The notes under the pieces: model-generated
What the model was told of the DNA's origin: nothing
Seen by the model: the letters and a program-made list of their open reading frames with translations, nothing else
The model's database searches: none
In this document: positions 18,136 through 26,277 of the stretch, piece after piece
How positions within the stretch are numbered: position 1 is the stretch's first letter
Layout: each line of letters begins with the position of its first letter
Made by a program: the position numbers and the translations under genes
Source: Firm-13 sp964579245
Lineage (GTDB): Bacteria > Bacillota > Clostridia > Saccharofermentanales > Saccharofermentanaceae
Direction of reading: 5' to 3'
Assembly (NCBI GenBank): GCA_964579245.1
Contig: CAZOFY010000002.1
Location: 1-64,000 of the forward strand
Length of the DNA stretch: 64,000 nucleotides

Positions 18136-19992
18136 TCATTCAATTCCTATTAACTTCATGAGGAATCTCGCATTCGTCGAGGTAGATATCCCTTCCGAAA
18201 GCACATAATCAAAATGAATTCCCTCTTCATCGTAATGCTCAGAGAAATGATAATTAATAATAGAGAATCCCTTCTGGTTTTCTTCCGAGCACAATTCATA
18301 GTCATGTGTAGACATCAAGCCGACGATCCACGGTTCCGAAAGATTTCTCAGAACGATTTTTGCGCCATCCGTACGATCGCGTGAATTCGTCCCGCGAAAA
18401 ATCTCATCAATTAAAAACAGAAGAGGTTTACCTTCTCTGGATTTGCGAATGATTTTCTCGATGCGGATCAACTCTGCATAGAAGGTAGATACACCTCCGC
18501 TCAGGTCGTCTGCAATTCTCATAGAAGAACCGATCTGCATAAATCCTAATTCCAGTTTATCTGCACAACAATAGGTACCGGCGTAGGCTAATACCGCATT
18601 TATGCCTACGGTTCGCAACAGCGTCGTCTTGCCTGACATATTAGATCCTGTAATCAGTGATATACCGGATGGCAGGGAAAAATCATTACGGACCTGCTTC
18701 TTAATCGGAATCAAAGGGTGTCCCATACCGACAGCCGAGAAATACGCTTGCCGCTTCGCATCCTCCGGCGAACTGCGGAAGACCGGGAAGGAGAATTCCG
18801 GATAAATATAGGTAAATGTTGTGAGGCTCATCAACGCCTCCCACTCACCGAGAGCCCGAACATATCGAATCAGTCTTGAACCGTTTGATTTTTTCCATCT
18901 CTCAAGAACATAAATGCAGATCACATCATATTGAAAAAGAACGTTCAAGATAAAAAACAGCAAAGGCTGGCTCCGGGCTTGAATGAGCAAACATATAGCA
19001 TGCAGTCTCCTAACACTCGACGAGGCTGCCGGGGTTCTGCGGGTATCGTCATCGTACAAATCACGCTGGAGGCTGACCAGAGCATCCGCTTGCACCTTGG
19101 ATTGCTCGATTTTCTGAAACAATCCGATATATGACAAAAGTTGATCGTGAAAATCTTCAACCGATGCAAATACCGGCTTAAATTTCTGATACTTCACCGC
19201 CATGAACGTGATTTGAAGACACAGAAATATCACGGGAACAAAAACCGGAACCACTAGGAAAACCCATGCCAACAGACCAAAAAGGATCAGAAGAAAGGAG
19301 TTGATTACCGAGACAACGAGCCATACTGTACTGACGGGTGTCGTCTCCCCTGCTGTTGCATCAGCGTAAGCAAGCAGTCGCCTGGGATCCTCAGCACTTC
19401 GTACGGACAGACGTCCGGCAGCTTCAAATTCCTGAACCATTTGAAGGTTATCCTTCAGTTCAGAGACAGCTTCTTGTCTTGCTGATATCTCTTCCCCGGT
19501 CTTATCAGGGCGCCCCGCGGTCAGAAGAAAATCCGCAAAGGCCGTCCTGCCGTACCAGGTCCGAGCAGTCGAGAGGAGATGATAAAGGGATTGCGGTCCA
19601 AACAAATCCAAGTCAGCTGAAAAATCATGATTTGTATCGAGGAAATCCTCACCTGTATCAGAAAGAAGTGAAAAGTCATGATTGAGCCTTGCCAGGTATT
19701 CCTTATGGATTGTCTCGAGAGTCTGGAGAAGTGTCATATCCCGTTTGATCTGAGAGTGGTACAAGGCCAGAATAAGGAACGAAAGAAACAGTACCGCCGG
19801 AACAAGATAAGCCGGTGCTGCAAGCTTGAACGATATCGTCGCAATCAGCGAGGCCAAAGCCAATACAAACAGAACAAATCGTAGATTACTTATAAGATCG
19901 GACTTCTTCTGATTCTTCGTCAGTCTCGCCTGGATATCTACCGCTCGTTTGGAGAAAATCTGGTCGCGGTCCTCTATTGCCTTCATCTGCAC
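18136..19992 (-). CDS. Membrane-associated MutS-like ATPase
   Basis: The C-terminal third is a MutS domain V ATPase: Walker A GSNMSGKTT near residue 450, Walker B-like LFLIDEIFRGTN, the dimer-interface signature SSMRIADDLSGGVSTFYAEL, and STHDYEL. Unlike MutS1 or MutS2 it lacks the mismatch-recognition and Smr domains. It instead has two N-terminal membrane helices (about residues 38-76) and another hydrophobic pair near 225-270. This architecture belongs to a widespread, poorly characterised MutS-related family in Firmicutes; a role in classical mismatch repair should not be assumed. GGGAGG seven bases before GTG 19992 fixes the start. It is divergent from the ABC exporter gene. Confidence 0.85.
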   Translation of the reverse strand: MQMKAIEDRDQIFSKRAVDIQARLTKNQKKSDLISNLRFVLFVLALASLIATISFKLAAPAYLVPAVLFLSFLILALYHSQIKRDMTLLQTLETIHKEYLARLNHDFSLLSDTGEDFLDTNHDFSADLDLFGPQSLYHLLSTARTWYGRTAFADFLLTAGRPDKTGEEISARQEAVSELKDNLQMVQEFEAAGRLSVRSAEDPRRLLAYADATAGETTPVSTVWLVVSVINSFLLILFGLLAWVFLVVPVFVPVIFLCLQITFMAVKYQKFKPVFASVEDFHDQLLSYIGLFQKIEQSKVQADALVSLQRDLYDDDTRRTPAASSSVRRLHAICLLIQARSQPLLFFILNVLFQYDVICIYVLERWKKSNGSRLIRYVRALGEWEALMSLTTFTYIYPEFSFPVFRSSPEDAKRQAYFSAVGMGHPLIPIKKQVRNDFSLPSGISLITGSNMSGKTTLLRTVGINAVLAYAGTYCCADKLELGFMQIGSSMRIADDLSGGVSTFYAELIRIEKIIRKSREGKPLLFLIDEIFRGTNSRDRTDGAKIVLRNLSEPWIVGLMSTHDYELCSEENQKGFSIINYHFSEHYDEEGIHFDYVLSEGISTSTNARFLMKLIGIE

Positions 19993-20041
19993 GATGTTGC
20001 CTCCCTGAAATCTTTATTTATCCATTGATTCTATCATATTC

Positions 20042-20070
20042 TTGGAACACATCTGCATACCTGTTATAAT
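20042..20070 (+). promoter_or_regulatory. Sigma-A type promoter for the ABC exporter
   Basis: TTGGAA and TATAAT are separated by 17 bp and lie about 32 bp before the ATG at 20102. Confidence 0.7.
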
Positions 20071-20101
20071 TATTAGGTTCTAAAGCAGAAAGGGAAACGC
20101 C

Positions 20102-21877
20102 ATGAAGAAGAGTCTGACACTTGAGGATTTTCAGAAAAAAAGCATACTGTCTCTATTTATATCTTATTATCGACCCAATACGAAGCTTTTCTTCATCGAC
20201 ATATTCTGCGCATTTCTCATATCAGCTGTTGATCTGTCCTTTCCTGCGCTCTCCAGGATCGCCTTACAAACGTATTTGCCCGAGAAGCAGTATCAGGCCT
20301 TCTTTCTCATTATTTTTCTGCTGTTCGGTTTTTTTGTTGTACGCGGAGCCATGCAATTCGTTGTGTCTTATTGGGGACACTTGATGGGCGCAAATATCGA
20401 GATGCAGATGCGGCGCGACTTGTTCACTCACTTGCAAAGGCAGTCCTTCTCTTTTTTCGATAAAAGCCGAACCGGGAGTCTGATGAGCCGTATCCTGTCT
20501 GATCTGTTTGATATCACGGAGTTGGCGCATCACGGTCCCGAAGACCTATTTATTTCGGTTGTGACGATTATAGGATCGTTCATTATTCTGCTTTCCGTTA
20601 ATCTGACTCTCACAATCTGTCTGTTTATCTTTCTACCGATCCTGATCACATTTACACTATTTCTACGGAAAAGAATGTCGGCGGCATCTCATGCGCTTAA
20701 GGAAAACACGGCGGAAATTAATTCTCAAATTGAATCCGGAATATCCGGCATTCGAGTGTCGAAGGCTTTTGCAAACGAAAAATTTGAATCAGAGAAGTTT
20801 CTTCAGGGCACATGGAAATATCGGACCGCCCGTGGAAAGTTTTATCTTATTATGGCTTCCTTCTTCTCCGGAATGGAGTTTCTGATCAGTCTGATGAACA
20901 TATTGGTTATCGGGATCGGCGGATACCTGATAATGGAAGGAAAAATGGAGATCATTGACCTTGTAACCTTCACTCTTTACATTGCTATGTTTTTATCCCC
21001 CATACGAAAGCTAACCAATTTTACCGAACTCTTCCAATCAGGCATGGCGGGATTTTCCCGTTTTGTTGACTTGATGAAGCAGAAGCCGGAAATATCTGAT
21101 CGTCCTAATGCCCTAACGCTTGAGCAGGTTAAAGGTGACATTTCTTTCTCTCACGTTTCTTTCTCCTATAGCAAAGATGATGACGCCGAGAATGTATTGG
21201 ATAATATTGAGCTTTCTGTTCCCGCCGGAAAATCCTTTGCGATCGTCGGTCCGTCCGGCAGCGGTAAGACGACTCTCTGCCACCTGGTCCCGCGTTTCTA
21301 CGAGGTGAAGTCCGGACAGATTCTTATTGACGGGATCGACATTCGTGATATAAAGATCGATTCCTTGCGAAGAAATGTCGGTATCGTCCAACAGGATGTA
21401 TTTCTGTTTCCTTCGACCATTCTAGAGAACATCCGTTACGGCAATTTGGAGGCCACGGATGACGAGGTGATCGAGGCTGCGATAAAAGCCAAGCTGCATG
21501 ATTTTGTTATGAGTTTGCCGGATGCTTATCATTCGCAGGTCGGAGAACGCGGCATCATGCTTTCCGGCGGGCAAAAACAGCGAATATCGATTGCCAGAGT
21601 TTTCCTGAAGAACCCCTCCATTCTTCTGCTGGATGAAGCGACATCGGCACTGGATACGCAAACAGAAAAAGAGATCCAGCAGTCCCTTGAAGCACTTTCC
21701 AAAGGCAGGACCTCATTAATCGTTGCTCATCGGCTCTCAACGATTCGACGGGCAGATGTCATTATTTATCTCGATGAGGATGGAATTGCAGAACTTGGCT
21801 CACACGCGGAGCTAATGGAGATGAAGGGAAAATATTACAACCTGCATCAGATTCAGTTCTCCGGTACGTCCGCTTGA
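20102..21877 (+). CDS. ABC transporter, fused permease and ATPase (exporter type)
   Basis: A 591-aa half-transporter that should work as a dimer in the cytoplasmic membrane. Six helices occupy about residues 25-320 (ABC transporter type 1 fold, with FFDKSRTGSLMSRI of the first intracellular loop). The nucleotide-binding domain follows, with Walker A GPSGSGKTT at about 383, signature LSGGQKQR at about 487, Walker B ILLLDEATSALD and the H-loop in VAHRLSTI. It resembles MsbA/BmrA-type multidrug or lipid exporters; the substrate cannot be read. It has its own promoter, and its 3' end overlaps the convergent sirtuin gene by 25 bp. Confidence 0.93.
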   Translation: MKKSLTLEDFQKKSILSLFISYYRPNTKLFFIDIFCAFLISAVDLSFPALSRIALQTYLPEKQYQAFFLIIFLLFGFFVVRGAMQFVVSYWGHLMGANIEMQMRRDLFTHLQRQSFSFFDKSRTGSLMSRILSDLFDITELAHHGPEDLFISVVTIIGSFIILLSVNLTLTICLFIFLPILITFTLFLRKRMSAASHALKENTAEINSQIESGISGIRVSKAFANEKFESEKFLQGTWKYRTARGKFYLIMASFFSGMEFLISLMNILVIGIGGYLIMEGKMEIIDLVTFTLYIAMFLSPIRKLTNFTELFQSGMAGFSRFVDLMKQKPEISDRPNALTLEQVKGDISFSHVSFSYSKDDDAENVLDNIELSVPAGKSFAIVGPSGSGKTTLCHLVPRFYEVKSGQILIDGIDIRDIKIDSLRRNVGIVQQDVFLFPSTILENIRYGNLEATDDEVIEAAIKAKLHDFVMSLPDAYHSQVGERGIMLSGGQKQRISIARVFLKNPSILLLDEATSALDTQTEKEIQQSLEALSKGRTSLIVAHRLSTIRRADVIIYLDEDGIAELGSHAELMEMKGKYYNLHQIQFSGTSA

Positions 21878-22662
21878 ATCCATCGATCAGGAAGGCGCCG
21901 GGGTATAACATAATCCAGCACATCTCCGATGCTGTCATGCACGGTCAACATCGCCTGAAGATCCAGATATGTCGAGCTCTTGTTAATAATTACAACCCTG
22001 TCATGCGGTAAAAACTGAGCAAAGGTCGCTGCCGGGTACACCGTTAATGAGGTACCGCCGATAATCATCAAATCCGCTTTCTCAATAAGAGAAATCGCAC
22101 GGTCAATATTGGCATGATCCAGGTGTTCTTCATACAACACAACGTCGGGACGAACAATTCCGCCGCATTTTACACACCGTGGAATGCCTTGCCCTTTTAG
22201 GATAAAGTCAAGCTCATACTCTGTTTTACAATCCATGCAGTAATTCCGGAAAACGGATCCGTGAAGTTCTATCGTCTTCTTGCTTCCGGCCATCTGATGA
22301 AGATTATCTATGTTCTGTGTAATAACGGCCTTAAGCTTGCCGGACTTCTCCAGACGGTAAAGAGCTTTGTGAGCCTTATTAGGCTTAGCCTTCGGGTAAC
22401 AAAGCTTGCGTCGGTAGAAATCGTAAAACTCGGCTGTATGTTCGACAAAAAAGGAATGGCTGATAATATCAACGGGACGGTAGGAAAGACCGCTGTCTTG
22501 ATTATAAATACCCTGACCGCTCCGAAAATCCGGAATTCCACTTTCTGTGGATACACCAGCCCCTCCGAGGAAGACAATATTATCTGACTGTGCAATCAGA
22601 TTCTTAAGCTTGTTCAGCTTCCTCTCGCGAGCTCCTTCATATCGGTCAAGTCTTGTTTCCAC
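21853..22662 (-). CDS. NAD-dependent protein deacylase, sirtuin (Sir2) family
   Basis: Removes acyl groups from lysines using NAD+. The 269-aa protein carries GGAGVSTESGIPDFRS (NAD pocket), TQNIDNLH (residues 115-122), the catalytic histidine in ELHGS (His 134), four zinc cysteines in two CxxC pairs (142/145 and 163/166), and a later GTSLTVYPAA. The only in-frame start near the 5' end is GTG 22662 with a weak ribosome site, so the exact start is uncertain; a start some residues downstream is possible. The last 25 bp overlap the ABC exporter gene on the other strand. Confidence 0.95.
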   Translation of the reverse strand: METRLDRYEGARERKLNKLKNLIAQSDNIVFLGGAGVSTESGIPDFRSGQGIYNQDSGLSYRPVDIISHSFFVEHTAEFYDFYRRKLCYPKAKPNKAHKALYRLEKSGKLKAVITQNIDNLHQMAGSKKTIELHGSVFRNYCMDCKTEYELDFILKGQGIPRCVKCGGIVRPDVVLYEEHLDHANIDRAISLIEKADLMIIGGTSLTVYPAATFAQFLPHDRVVIINKSSTYLDLQAMLTVHDSIGDVLDYVIPRRLPDRWIQADVPEN

Positions 22663-22752
22663 CTAAATTCTTTGCTCCCGAAGCGATACTCTCAATACTA
22701 TGTATCCTCTTCTATTCCTAATGATGTCCAACCGTTCGAATTTATTGTATTA

Positions 22753-23169
22753 TCAATTAATGATCATGTCCATGCCGGAAGCACCAAACATTTCCTTACC
22801 CATGACTCGCTTCTCGTCACGTTCACGCTCAACAATATTGCTGATAAGCGTCCGAATCTTATCACTGTTCTTAATATTCTTGATCTCAAGATTGGGGTTC
22901 GACTTATCTGCGGTTGAAAGATTGATGGTCCCGACGCGAAAAATCTTCTGAAACAAGTTTCTTGAAAGCTTCACGTCCAGCACTCGATACAGAAGGAGCT
23001 CATCCATGACAGAGTTAAGCAGGCCACGCTTAACATAAATTCGATTATCATCCATAGAATACTTGGTAAACGAAATCGGCATCCCGAGAATTCTCTTCCG
23101 GTCATGCCAAAGAATCTCATCCTTTACAAGCAGGTCATCAATCTTGTTCTGTGTTGATTCACTAGCCAT
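22753..23169 (-). CDS. Bacterial PH (bPH2-like) domain protein
   Basis: The 138-aa soluble protein has the bacterial pleckstrin-homology pattern: WHDRKRILGMPISFTKYSMD, then IYVKRGLLNSVMDELLLYRV, then the LDVKLSRNLFQKIFRVGTIN strand-turn and a C-terminal helix. Similar domains are found in YdbS/YdbT-type proteins, usually with membrane helices, but none is visible here. GGAGGTGCGAG precedes the ATG closely. The function is unknown. The final 30 residues are charged and then hydrophobic. Confidence 0.75.
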   Translation of the reverse strand: MASESTQNKIDDLLVKDEILWHDRKRILGMPISFTKYSMDDNRIYVKRGLLNSVMDELLLYRVLDVKLSRNLFQKIFRVGTINLSTADKSNPNLEIKNIKNSDKIRTLISNIVERERDEKRVMGKEMFGASGMDMIIN

Positions 23170-23301
23170 CTCGCACCTCCATGATAATATTTTGGAACAT
23201 CATCTTATTATAATATTTTTACTACCTTTTCGTCTATCAAATTTGCCTTATTTCCGCCTTCTCAAGGGATATTCAAATCAGATATACGCGGATACGTACG
23301 A

Positions 23302-24306
23302 TCATGTAGGATAATCATAAGGGCATTCGATAAAGAAGGATGACCAATTATGGTCAAGGAAAAAGAAAGAGTCCGATCGGTTCAGATATATATCTGATAC
23401 ATATCCCTTTGTATCGGGTATCGGATCGTTCCAGGTCGTGTCGAGATGGTACCATGTGCCATCAATCCGAACCTGATTCCAAGCATGAAGTTGCTGTCTT
23501 CCATTCGAGCTTGTTGCGTATCCGGAGATGATTTTGGATTCAATTCCCGACATTGTAAGCAATAATGCGGTGGCTTCCGCATATCCCTGGCATTGTCCCT
23601 TTCCATCGAGCAACACGCTGTCAGCCGTCGAAAGATATGCGCTCTCGCCCTCTTCGGTATATTGACTGTTCATTACGATATAATCATGAATAGCAATTTC
23701 TTTCTGAAGTTCTGTCATCTCTTGCGTAATAATGCTCGCAAGTATCTCTTGAGCTTTATGATACAGGTCCGCAGTTTCGGTCGATAGGAATACCATTTCC
23801 CCGCCTGCCTTGAGCTTGGAAATAATTTCACCGGTCGAATCGTGATGAATCGACAATCTGATTGTGCATGGAGTCCGGTCGTTGTATTCAATCTGAACAT
23901 TTCCTTTGACAAATACCGAATGAAGAGCGCCTGCATCGGCCAGCTCCTGCCAATAGGTGCGAAACAAATCGATATTCTCAATCTGTATATATGCCTCTTC
24001 CGAAAATGAATAAAGAAATTCCTGATAAGTAAAAAATAAATCCTGACTGCTGCCGACCTCCTGGACGTCTTTAGGAGCCAGCAAAGATACCGGTTTATCC
24101 AGTTTATTCGCTTCCTCCGCCATTACCTGCATTAGATATTCGCTGTATGAGGGGGACGGCTTCACCATGTCCATACAAGAACCAAGAAGAAGAGAGGTAC
24201 ACAGTAAGATGAGCAAAAGCAAGCGCGGCAAATAACGCTTAGGTTCAAAGGCTCGGCGCTTACAGTTGCCTGTGCTATTTAATTGCCTTGTTAATCGCTC
24301 CTCCAA
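23302..24306 (-). CDS. Lipoprotein with transglutaminase-like domain
   Basis: A 334-aa exported protein. A basic n-region and hydrophobic core end in the lipobox LLLGSC (about residue 44), so it should be anchored to the outer face of the membrane. The C-terminal half is a transglutaminase/protease-like domain with all three expected catalytic positions: cysteine in GKGQCQGYAEA, histidine in LHAWNQVRIDGTWYHLD and aspartate in DTTWNDP. The role is probably in peptide or wall metabolism; this is inferred. The start TTG 24306 is the only in-frame candidate after a stop, and its ribosome site is weak, so the first residues are uncertain. Confidence 0.88.
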   Translation of the reverse strand: MEERLTRQLNSTGNCKRRAFEPKRYLPRLLLLILLCTSLLLGSCMDMVKPSPSYSEYLMQVMAEEANKLDKPVSLLAPKDVQEVGSSQDLFFTYQEFLYSFSEEAYIQIENIDLFRTYWQELADAGALHSVFVKGNVQIEYNDRTPCTIRLSIHHDSTGEIISKLKAGGEMVFLSTETADLYHKAQEILASIITQEMTELQKEIAIHDYIVMNSQYTEEGESAYLSTADSVLLDGKGQCQGYAEATALLLTMSGIESKIISGYATSSNGRQQLHAWNQVRIDGTWYHLDTTWNDPIPDTKGYVSDIYLNRSDSFFFLDHNWSSFFIECPYDYPT

Positions 24307-24401
24307 GATATACCGCCCACTTCATAACATAGTGCCATAAGAATATCATATATGCGGCAATAATGCGGGCTCTTCTGTGAAAGATTTTGAAAACAGAATC
24401 A

Positions 24402-26276
24402 TCAGGGAAGCTCTACCGGCCTCTGTGATTCATACACGTAAGACAAGGAAAACAGTCTCGATAAATCAGTGTTTCTTAGTGTTGCTCCATTCAGCATGAT
24501 CCGATCCAGATATAAATAATTCGATCCGAATGTATAATATGGCGAAGGACCTACCCCGAAGAAAATTCGGAAACCCGATTCCTTTAGATATACGCAGCGT
24601 GGATCAGAGCCCTTGATAAAATCACCGTTGGGATACACAAGGATCTCAACATCTCCTAGAAGGGTTCCGATCTGGGACATCCATTTTTCTGTATCAGTCT
24701 GAATAACATCCATTTCGCAGCTATTCGCATTGATGAAACCATAGGTCGAGGACCCAAATATCCAGCCAGTATCTTCGAGAACATCTACGATCATTGATAC
24801 GGTCTCTTGATTCTGCCGTATTTCTTCCGTTGATAAACTAACCTGCGCAAATCCATTGGCAGCAAGCGCTGTGTTACGGTCATCTATCTGGTCCTTATCC
24901 GTAATATACCCCATCGTTGTTTCATATCCTGAAAAGGAGATGATGCCCTTTGCTCCGTCAAACGAGAAATCGGGATGTAATTCAACAAAGGAGTCTAAAA
25001 TACCAATCGCCTCAGCACCCCGACTGACTATCGTCTGTCCTGACGCATTCTGATACTCACCGGCAACATTTCCGTTCTCATCAATTACAAGACGGCTGCA
25101 CGTTCCCATCCCCTTCAGATATGCCGAGTAATTGACATCCTCCAGAATAATCACGACAGGCTTCTTTCCTTCCGGCAGACGAAGTGACTGCTGCTCGACC
25201 GAGAATAAATTCGTCCTGTCTGTCATTGAACGAACATCAACCAGGATAAAATCTTTCTCATACAATTGCTCCAGGATTTTCTGAAACTCGCCGGCAGTCA
25301 ACTTTATACTGTCAGCCTTTATTGCTTGATCTCCGGAAAAAGCTTGTACCGGATCCACAATCAAAGGCTTGACACAGAGCACTTCCACACTCCCTTTATA
25401 CTCAACAACCAGGGATGTATTAGAGGTTGCCTCAAGAAGCTTGGCTTGAACCTTCTGATCATCGGGAAAGATTCTTGCCATATCAGACAGGATTTCCTCT
25501 GCCGTATAGTATCGAAAGGTTTTCAGAAGGTGATCGCATTCTTCCATAATCGGTTCATACATTTCTTTCTCACAGCTCTGAAGACGTCGCCGGGCGTACT
25601 CGTTTACGAATCCCTTCGTTCGGCTGATCAAATCTTCATAGATTTCGGCGGCCAAAATATAGGACTTTGACTCAAAATAGTCCTCTGCATCCAGTATGTC
25701 TCCTCTGGACTTTTCGATCAAATCGAGTTCATTTACCAAGGGTTTGGCGGCGGCCGCAACATTCTGATAATCTGATACCTGATTTAACACAAAAGTTATG
25801 GTCGGTTTTTCTATCGTTCCAAGTAGAAATTCCTCGCAAATCTGGTTGAGCCAGACTGTCAGACGAGCACCGGTAAGTTCGCCCATTTGCTCTAGGAAGG
25901 CCCGGTCATCGGCATTCGGAGAATATTTCTCCTGCCGGATACGGTTAAGAATCCCGTCACACCTTGAAAAAACGATTTGTTCCATCTCTTGCAAGACGGT
26001 TTTTTCTCTTTCAAGCCCCTGTAAATCATTCGGATCCTTGGTGAGGATCTCGGCTTGAATGTCACGATAGGTCTCGAGTGCAGACTCGTACTCAGCGGCG
26101 TCGATTGCACTCTGAAATGTACTCAGTCTGGATGCAACTTGATTGTTGTACAGAGAGATCCACGCAAAAATAATAACGGCAGCAATCATTGCTCCGAGAT
26201 AAACGAACATCAGTATTTTTCGGGATAACGATCCGGATTGATCCGGTCGGTTTCCGAAATAATACTCCCTTGGCAT
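24402..26276 (-). CDS. Membrane protein with degenerate polysaccharide-deacetylase domain
   Basis: 624 aa: one membrane helix (about residues 21-43), a helical region to about 290, and a C-terminal NodB-like fold. Family anchors remain (IILEDVNYSAYL, FVELHPDFSFDGAKGIISFSGYETTMGYIT, YPNGDF). In clostridial relatives the sequence here is typically DDVNYY, with a metal-binding SHSYGH-like motif later. In this protein that motif reads GSSTYGFINA and both histidines are gone, so metal-dependent deacetylation is unlikely. It is probably a wall-binding or structural domain. GGGGAG precedes the ATG. It follows parC after two bases, so it is co-transcribed with the topoisomerase genes. Confidence 0.75.
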   Translation of the reverse strand: MPREYYFGNRPDQSGSLSRKILMFVYLGAMIAAVIIFAWISLYNNQVASRLSTFQSAIDAAEYESALETYRDIQAEILTKDPNDLQGLEREKTVLQEMEQIVFSRCDGILNRIRQEKYSPNADDRAFLEQMGELTGARLTVWLNQICEEFLLGTIEKPTITFVLNQVSDYQNVAAAAKPLVNELDLIEKSRGDILDAEDYFESKSYILAAEIYEDLISRTKGFVNEYARRRLQSCEKEMYEPIMEECDHLLKTFRYYTAEEILSDMARIFPDDQKVQAKLLEATSNTSLVVEYKGSVEVLCVKPLIVDPVQAFSGDQAIKADSIKLTAGEFQKILEQLYEKDFILVDVRSMTDRTNLFSVEQQSLRLPEGKKPVVIILEDVNYSAYLKGMGTCSRLVIDENGNVAGEYQNASGQTIVSRGAEAIGILDSFVELHPDFSFDGAKGIISFSGYETTMGYITDKDQIDDRNTALAANGFAQVSLSTEEIRQNQETVSMIVDVLEDTGWIFGSSTYGFINANSCEMDVIQTDTEKWMSQIGTLLGDVEILVYPNGDFIKGSDPRCVYLKESGFRIFFGVGPSPYYTFGSNYLYLDRIMLNGATLRNTDLSRLFSLSYVYESQRPVELP

Positions 26277-26277
26277 A

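Noticed and set aside
24275..24349. 24-codon minus-strand ORF (ATG 24349) ahead of the transglutaminase lipoprotein
   Set aside because: The hydrophobic peptide ends inside the lipoprotein gene and has no strong ribosome site. It could be a leader peptide, but I cannot support it.
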